Assembly: GCF_030272615.1 (NCBI RefSeq)
Contig: NC_081407.1
Coordinates: forward strand, 138,822,897 to 138,886,896
Length of the DNA stretch: 64,000 nucleotides
Direction of reading: 5' to 3'
From: Cryptomeria japonica
Lineage: Eukaryota; Streptophyta; Pinopsida; Cupressales; Cupressaceae
Shown: piece after piece, positions 57,961-64,000 of the stretch
How positions within the stretch are numbered: the stretch's first letter is position 1
Layout of the letters: every line of letters begins with the position of its first letter
Notes under the pieces: model-generated
Databases searched by the model: none
Seen by the model: only the letters and a program-made list of their open reading frames with translations
Told to the model about the DNA's origin: nothing
Program-made: the position numbers and the translations under genes

Positions 57961-60362
57961 TGAGGAGCCAAAGGAGGAGGAGGAGGGATTAGGTTGATCA
58001 GGTAACAAGCAAAGATGGGGGAGATAATAAGGATGGAGGACAAGGTGGGAGGTGGTGGGGATGGTTCAATACAAGTGCCCATATAGAAGCTGGTAGTACA
58101 TCCTATACCCCTTAGAGAATGAGGGGGACAACTATAGGTGTAACTTCAACCTCAGCCATATGTATAACCCCAACCATAGGTACAAGGGTGGGGAAATAGA
58201 GATGCATAATATTTACCTTACAGGCATAGGTGGTACCCAAGAAGACACAAATAGGTGTATTGCATTGATAGATAGCTACAAGGGATGCCTAGATAACAAC
58301 CATGTAGGGACAAATAAAGACTTTGACTGGTAGGAGAGACACTGTTATAGCCCAATATGGGATGGTATGAGCCACACCACAATAGACAAGGGAATTAGTG
58401 CAAGGGGACACTATAGGGATAGTGTAGGATTGCATACGAGTGGGGTGGGAGGCCTTGTACGACCATATGCTCTATGAGTCAGTGGTTCCTCCTAGTCAGC
58501 GAGTTGAGAGTTTTGCAAAGAGTTTTAGAAGATGTCTTAGAGGTCAAGGTTAGAGAGCATATAAGTTATGGGAAACATGGGACCACCACCACAGTGAGGA
58601 GGAGGGGCAAGACCATTGGGAACTTAGTAGCATGCGAGAACAACTAGGTTTGAGGGTGAGAGAACATCATAGCTCCATTAGGTCCTTATGTACCATTTAT
58701 AAAATAGACACCCGAGAGATGGTGATTTTGGAGACTCATAGTAGCCATTTTATATTTTGACATCATTGTACTATAACACTTATTCTTGTTATCTATATGA
58801 GATGACACTATTTTGGTGACGACTTATATGATGTGCAAGTTGCTATATGATGTTCTATGGATGCATTTATGTTATTATACATGATGCTTATGATGTATGT
58901 TTGTTGATGTATGAATGAATTAGACGGCATATTCTATCATGGACTTATGTTTTTATGTTGATCTACATGGATGCGTATGTGGATTAATGAATGATTTATG
59001 TAGTGGATATGATAGATTATGATTGGACTGACTATATGATTCAATGTTATTTGAAGGATATGATAGACTAAATTGTAGTGATGTAGGATGTGATGTTACA
59101 TGTTTATCTATATGATGTGACTGGTGTGTCATTGTACTCAGTCATTTAGCACAAGGTTACTTAGAGATGGAAGAGGAAGGAGATGAGATGTATAATCGAC
59201 GACCATATAAAAGGTTATGAAAGGATTAATGGATAGGGACAAATAGATAGAAGATATGGGGGTGATGCAATCTTGTGCTTAATTTAGTGCTATATCATCA
59301 TCAAGATTATGACAAGTGGTTACATAATGATCTAGATATCAGTTAGACCTAGATGACTCACATACCATTTACAAGGATAGAAGACAATTTAAAACAATAA
59401 GGAATGCTCTTGTCCACACTAGACTCATAGGTCCTCAATGATCAAACATAATCATGTCCTATGATAATTCATAACATTACTAGAGAAAATCCACAAACAA
59501 GAATCAAATGAGCATGCCCCAGCATAGCTCCTTTAGTCCAAGACATCCTCAAGTAACCTAGGAAACATTCATTAAAATACAATCACAAAAGAAAAGAAAA
59601 TAGACTCGAATTGAACAAAACAACCATTAGATCTTCATGCCATAGATTTGTGCTTCTTGTCAAAGGAAAATAGCTTGATGAAATAAGGATGTACCATGTA
59701 AGGCCTAATAGGTAATGTCACAACTAATCAAACAATAGGATCATTATGTTTTCTAAGTCTTGATCTTGTAGAAATTTGAATTTTTTTGAGCCTAGTGTTG
59801 TGTTTATTTGTCAACACATCTCAATCCAAGAAATAGTGAGAATGAAATTTTATTGTGGATGGGTGGTGCAAGTGATTTTTAATATGGTTTTTTGGATGTG
59901 TGAGAAGGTAGAAAATAAATTTCCTATGGTACCAAGGATCCAATTCCAACTCTAGGTCAAGGAGATGCCCCTAGTTAGGGATAGAACTTATTTATTATGA
60001 GTCATGCAAGAATGGAAAAAATTATGATGGAATGGTGAAAAGGGGAGACACAAAATGATGGACAATAGCAAGCCATGGTAAGGATGATTGATTTATTATG
60101 AGGTAAAAAAAATTATTATAGGGAAAATATGGAATGATCAGATGGAATCTTGAAGGAGGGAGGAGTGAAGTCACTAAATGTGGCACCTATTGCCATGTTT
60201 TCACTATGACTTACCCAAGTCACCACTGAAGTGGTTTTCACCATAGAACAAATTATTTCATTACTTAAAAAAAAAATCAATTTTTTTGTATTTATTGGAA
60301 TTTTATTTATTTATTTATATTTTAAATATAAAGTAGAGTACTTTGAAGGGCTAGGTATAGAG
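57961..60362. other. Gene-free stretch after PMD relic
   Basis: The first 600 bp are rich in GGAGGAGG and GGGGAC words, typical of the low-complexity tail of PMD genes. From about 58780 to 59130 TATGATG and ATGTATG words recur densely. The remainder to 60362 is AT-rich with no recognised gene. Confidence 0.45.
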
Positions 60363-62024
60363 TGTTGGCATTATTGACATTAAGTTGTCATTGATGTCAA
60401 CTAGTTTGGCATGGTCACCGATGATTAAGAAGTGGTGACCAGTATAGGAGAAGTAAGACATGATGATTTCAATCCATATGTATGTAAGCAAATTGAAGGT
60501 AAGTTATCGGTACACATGAAATGCATCATCTATCAGTAAAGTAGGATCACCAGAAAGACAAAGCAAGCAAGCAAGAGAAGAACTGAGGGATGTAAACCGG
60601 TATACTCAGAGAAGATTAATGTTGCCAGTAAATGGACTAAGTAGTAAGGCCAATATGTTTGATGGAAGGTCAAATTGATCCACCGACAGAAAAGAGGTAT
60701 GCATGTATGAAGGCCCACTGGTGGAGTTAGGTTATACCGATAAGGTGAGTTGAACCGATAGTCAATCTTGGTCAATGAGGAATGTCAAAATGACATGGCA
60801 AAGCAAGCAGAGGTGGATGTCGACAAAGATGAAAGCTGGAAGCTAGGTGGTGATCATGCATAGGTCATTGAAGTGTGCATTAACGTAATAGTTAGCAAGA
60901 AGGTCAACTTTTATGAAGAACCCGCAAGTCATGGGAGGATGGCAGAAGATTGCGGCTCGAGGAAGACAAGCTGGCAAGCATGATCTTCATACCCATTTTC
61001 TAAAGGAAACAGTCAAGCCATCAATTGCGTGTGACAGAGAAACGTAGAAAAGCATGGTGCAGACCTCCAGATATAAAAAACGCACATTGGAATGCAAGGT
61101 GTTGGCGGTGTTGATTGATGACATGCCGATTATATCTCAGGAAAAGTAGATAAGATCAAATCAAATCCAATATAGATCGAGTTGGTGAAGGCAAAACCTA
61201 ACACGACACTATTTGAATGTTGTTTTGGCGAGAACCCTAAAAGATAAATATGTCAGCTCGAGATTGAAATCTATTGATGCTTGATGCGAAGAGTGAGAGA
61301 GAAGAGAGCCTAATAAAGGAGACAGATCATCTTCCTTAGAGTTTGTTCTGGGAAAGTTGCAGAGTGAGTTAGCAGGTGAACCAGTGAGAGGGTCTGACTA
61401 GTAGAGATAGAGTAACCGGTAAACTATTGCAGGTCTAACAGTTAAGCTAACCAGTGAGGTGTAATAGGTCAAGAAGGCATCCAATGGTGATATAGTGTGG
61501 TGTGAGGCTGAGGGAGAAAGAAGAGAGGTTAGGAGTAACCGGTGAGTGATTTGAGAGAGAGTAATCTGATAACCTGCATTGTGAGAACCAGTGAAGAAGA
61601 GGAGGTTGCTAACTGGTAGAAATCCATTTATTGGGTGTTGCAAAACTCATTTGCAACCAAGTTCTATAACTGTATCTAAATTGTATTTCATTATACAACA
61701 CCGAGCTAGAGCTTGGTGTAGGGGTTGGTGCTCCTTGGGTTGGTGCCCTAAATTATTGCAATTCATTATTTCATTGTGAGGTTGGATTGGAGCAATAGAA
61801 TCCAACAACATTTCTCACCGAGGGTTTTCCATATTGGGTTTTCCTCATACATCTAGTGTTGTGGGTTGTATTTGTATGTTTGTCTCTTTTAATATCCATA
61901 TTTTTCTTACCAGTTTGATTGTTTAGTGCTTAGGGCAATAACCGATGTTAGAAGGTTGGTTAAAAAGAAAAGAATTTAGGAACCACTGATTCACCTCCCT
62001 CTCAGTGGTATATTGTGTTCAACA
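60363..62024 (+). repeat. 5' LTR of copia element D
   Basis: It starts TGTTGGCATTATTGAC and ends GTGTTCAACA, two bases before the primer site: 1662 bp. The partner LTR lies beyond the window. The start is the first TGTTGG at the transition from AT-rich flank; without the other copy or a TSD it is provisional. Confidence 0.72.
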
Positions 62025-62026
62025 AT

Positions 62027-62038
62027 TGGTATCAAAGC
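62027..62038 (+). other. Primer binding site of copia D
   Basis: TGGTATCAAAGC matches the initiator tRNA-Met site with one G-to-A change. Confidence 0.85.
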
Positions 62039-62088
62039 CTAGGTTCCTGGTTGATTAAAACTTGGGTAGATTCTGGTCTTAGAACACA

Positions 62089-64000
62089 ATGGCAAGAAAT
62101 GAGTCTGCCTCCTCAAAATCCCCCATGTTTGATGGATCTAACTATCCCTTCTGGAGCAAAAGAATGGAGACCTATATTTCCTCCCTTTATTTTGATGTGT
62201 GGATGTTTGTCAAGAATGGATATATTGTGCCTAGTGTTCCTCCCACTTATCTGGATGCTAAGAAGGAGTATGAGAATAATATAAAGGCTAAACATGCTAT
62301 CTTAAGCGGGCTGCCTGATAATGAGTTTATCAAGGTCATGCACTGTACATCCGCCAAGGAGACTTGGGATAAAATGCAAAGGTTATTTGAAGGAGATGCC
62401 AAAGTCAAAGAGGCCAAGCTGCAATCACTAAGGGGTCAACTTGAAGGCATCAAGATGAAGGATGAAGAAAATATTGCAGACTACCTTCACAAAATAGATG
62501 AAACTGTGAACACCATCAGAGGACTTTGAGAAGAAATTGCAGATGAGATTATTGTCAAGAAGGTACTTAGATCTCTCATATCTAAGTATGATACTAAGGT
62601 TTTTGCCATAGAGGAAGCCAAGGATTTGAAGACTTTCACAATGGATGAGCTATTTGGCTCTCTAATAACCTATGAAATGAGAACAATCGATGAAGCATCC
62701 TCAAGGAAAGAGGTAGCATTCAACTCCAACAAAAAGGGAAAGGAAGAGGTTTCTCATAAAGGATCCAGTGAAGACTCGGATGCAGAGGTAGAAAACTTTG
62801 TCAGAAAGCTCAAGAGAGGATTTGACATGAATAAAGGAAAGTTACCACTCAGAATTTTCAACTGTGGTAAAGTTGGACACTTTGCTGTAAAATGTCCTTA
62901 CAATGAAACGGGTGGAGACGAGCAAATAATTTTTAGCAGATCCATTGGTAAACACAAAGAAAGAAATGTCTACTGACAAGGAAGAAGAGGCTACCAAAAT
63001 CAAAACATCCTATATACTATTGAAGATGATGCCACAGATGAAGAAAGTGCATCAGAAGATGACTACCATGAGAATGAAAGAGAAGTTAATCTCTTTATGG
63101 CACTTGATGAACCGATTGGTGAAGATGAGGCAAAAGAAGACATTGAAGCCAAAGTAGATCTAGAAGGTGAGCTCATAAGTGCTCTTAAGGAGCTGAGTAA
63201 AACATGAAGATAACTCAAGAACTTCAATCTTGCTGTAGTAGAAGAACAAGGTCTCTTGAAGCAATCCCTGGATGAGTCCAAACAAGTTATATCTGACTTG
63301 AAACTCCAGTTGGAAGAAGCCAGGAGGATATGTGAAGTTACATCCTCTGATTTGATGAAGAAGGAAAAGGAGCATCAAGATCTGGAAAAAGAAATAGTGA
63401 AGCTCAGAAAAGAGATTGAAAAAGGTAAGGAAGAAATGAAAGTGAGAAGCAAATATGAAGGCAACACCGGGGCCTTAGACAAGATGTTGAGCAAATAGAA
63501 GCCATCTAAAGATACCGGTGGCTTAGGATTTGAAGAAGGACAAATTTAAAACAACAAAGACATATCTGGTAAGGAGATATAGTTCACTTCTTCAAGTGAA
63601 GGTGAAGAGAACAAGACATTCACAGTAAGAAAGGATACCGGTAAGAAGACTTATGTAGAAGTTGTTAAAAACTGCCACACAAATTGGTATACACAATCAA
63701 TGAACTGGAGGACACACTCAATGTACTGACATGCATATCCTAGGAAAAATGCAAGAGTTGATCATGAAGGATTTACCAGAGTCAACAACATGAAAGGAAC
63801 ACCCCCAATGAGGCAGACATTTGCAGGACCAAGGCAACCTAATCAGTATGTTCCAAACTTTCATGGTTATTGTTACCGGTGTAACAAATTTGGACATAGG
63901 ATAGTTGACTGTAGATTAACCAATAAGCCCACTATGAGTTATGAAAGTAGAAATCCATTTAATGCACTCTGGGATATGAATGTTGTTTATTATTAGTGCA
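62089..64000 (+). pseudogene. Copia D gag (long, coiled-coil), runs off window
   Basis: The ATG at 62089 opens a UBN2-type gag (PMFDGSNYPFWSKRMETYI, SAKETWDKMQRLFEG, QLEGIKMKDEENIADYL). One TGA at 62527 interrupts it in an otherwise continuous frame to 62976. A first knuckle (RIFNCGKVGHFAVKC, about 62850-62895) has Ile in place of the first Cys. After a frameshift, an acidic segment and a coiled-coil rich in Glu and Lys (about 63180-63500) follow. A second, intact knuckle CYRCNKFGHRIVDC lies near 63871-63912. The long gag with coiled-coil and second CCHC resembles SIRE/Maximus-type copia elements; protease and pol must lie beyond 64000. Confidence 0.82.

Noticed and set aside
57961-58700. Possible continuation of PMD coding sequence
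   Set aside because: Only low-complexity purine-rich text is visible, with stops in all frames and no domain.

Overview
The window is plant nuclear DNA made almost entirely of nested, decayed LTR retrotransposons around one intact host gene. The copia and gypsy families, the plant-type tRNA-iMet primer sites (TGGTATCAGAGC), a plant peptide-N-glycanase A gene and a plant mobile domain (PMD) relic all point to a seed plant. Very long LTRs (3.9 and 4.4 kb), old degraded insertions and low gene density suggest a large genome, probably a gymnosperm; that last step is inference.

Layout. 1-2607: a minus-strand non-coding LTR element, cut by the window edge. 2608-7075: no gene; a cluster of degenerate TCGCTGT words and a perfect hairpin near 6.2-6.8 kb. 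7076-11572: a minus-strand copia element, truncated at its 3' end and split by a 995-bp terminal-inverted-repeat element. 11573-13960: LTR-like DNA, TA microsatellites, a 42-bp minisatellite and a purine-rich tract. 14190-16615: a plus-strand gypsy gag-protease relic. 19455-21251 (minus): the one intact host gene, an intronless 598-codon PNGase A-like enzyme.

22713-41040: a gypsy element with giant LTRs that keeps only gag. Its 3' LTR holds three later insertions: a 1.69-kb solo LTR (TSD AGTTT), a tRNA-type SINE (15-bp TSD) and a 6.9-kb minus-strand copia element (TSD ATTAT). 41776-49956: a plus-strand copia of the same family as that nested copia, in opposite orientation (TSD AAAAT), with its own 1.28-kb solo LTR (TSD GGATG) in its 5' LTR. 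51726-56112: a 4.39-kb solo LTR (TSD GACAT) carrying a small GC-rich island. 56800-57960: a broken PMD gene. 60363-64000: the 5' LTR and long gag of a third copia family, running off the right edge.

No tRNA, rRNA or CRISPR feature was recognised. No element appears to encode a complete, uninterrupted polyprotein. The target duplications, read directly, allow much of the insertion order to be reconstructed. I found no wholly new biological system; the best leads are the SINE, the TAG-biased decay of the gypsy gag frame, the TIR element and the repeated-word clusters.
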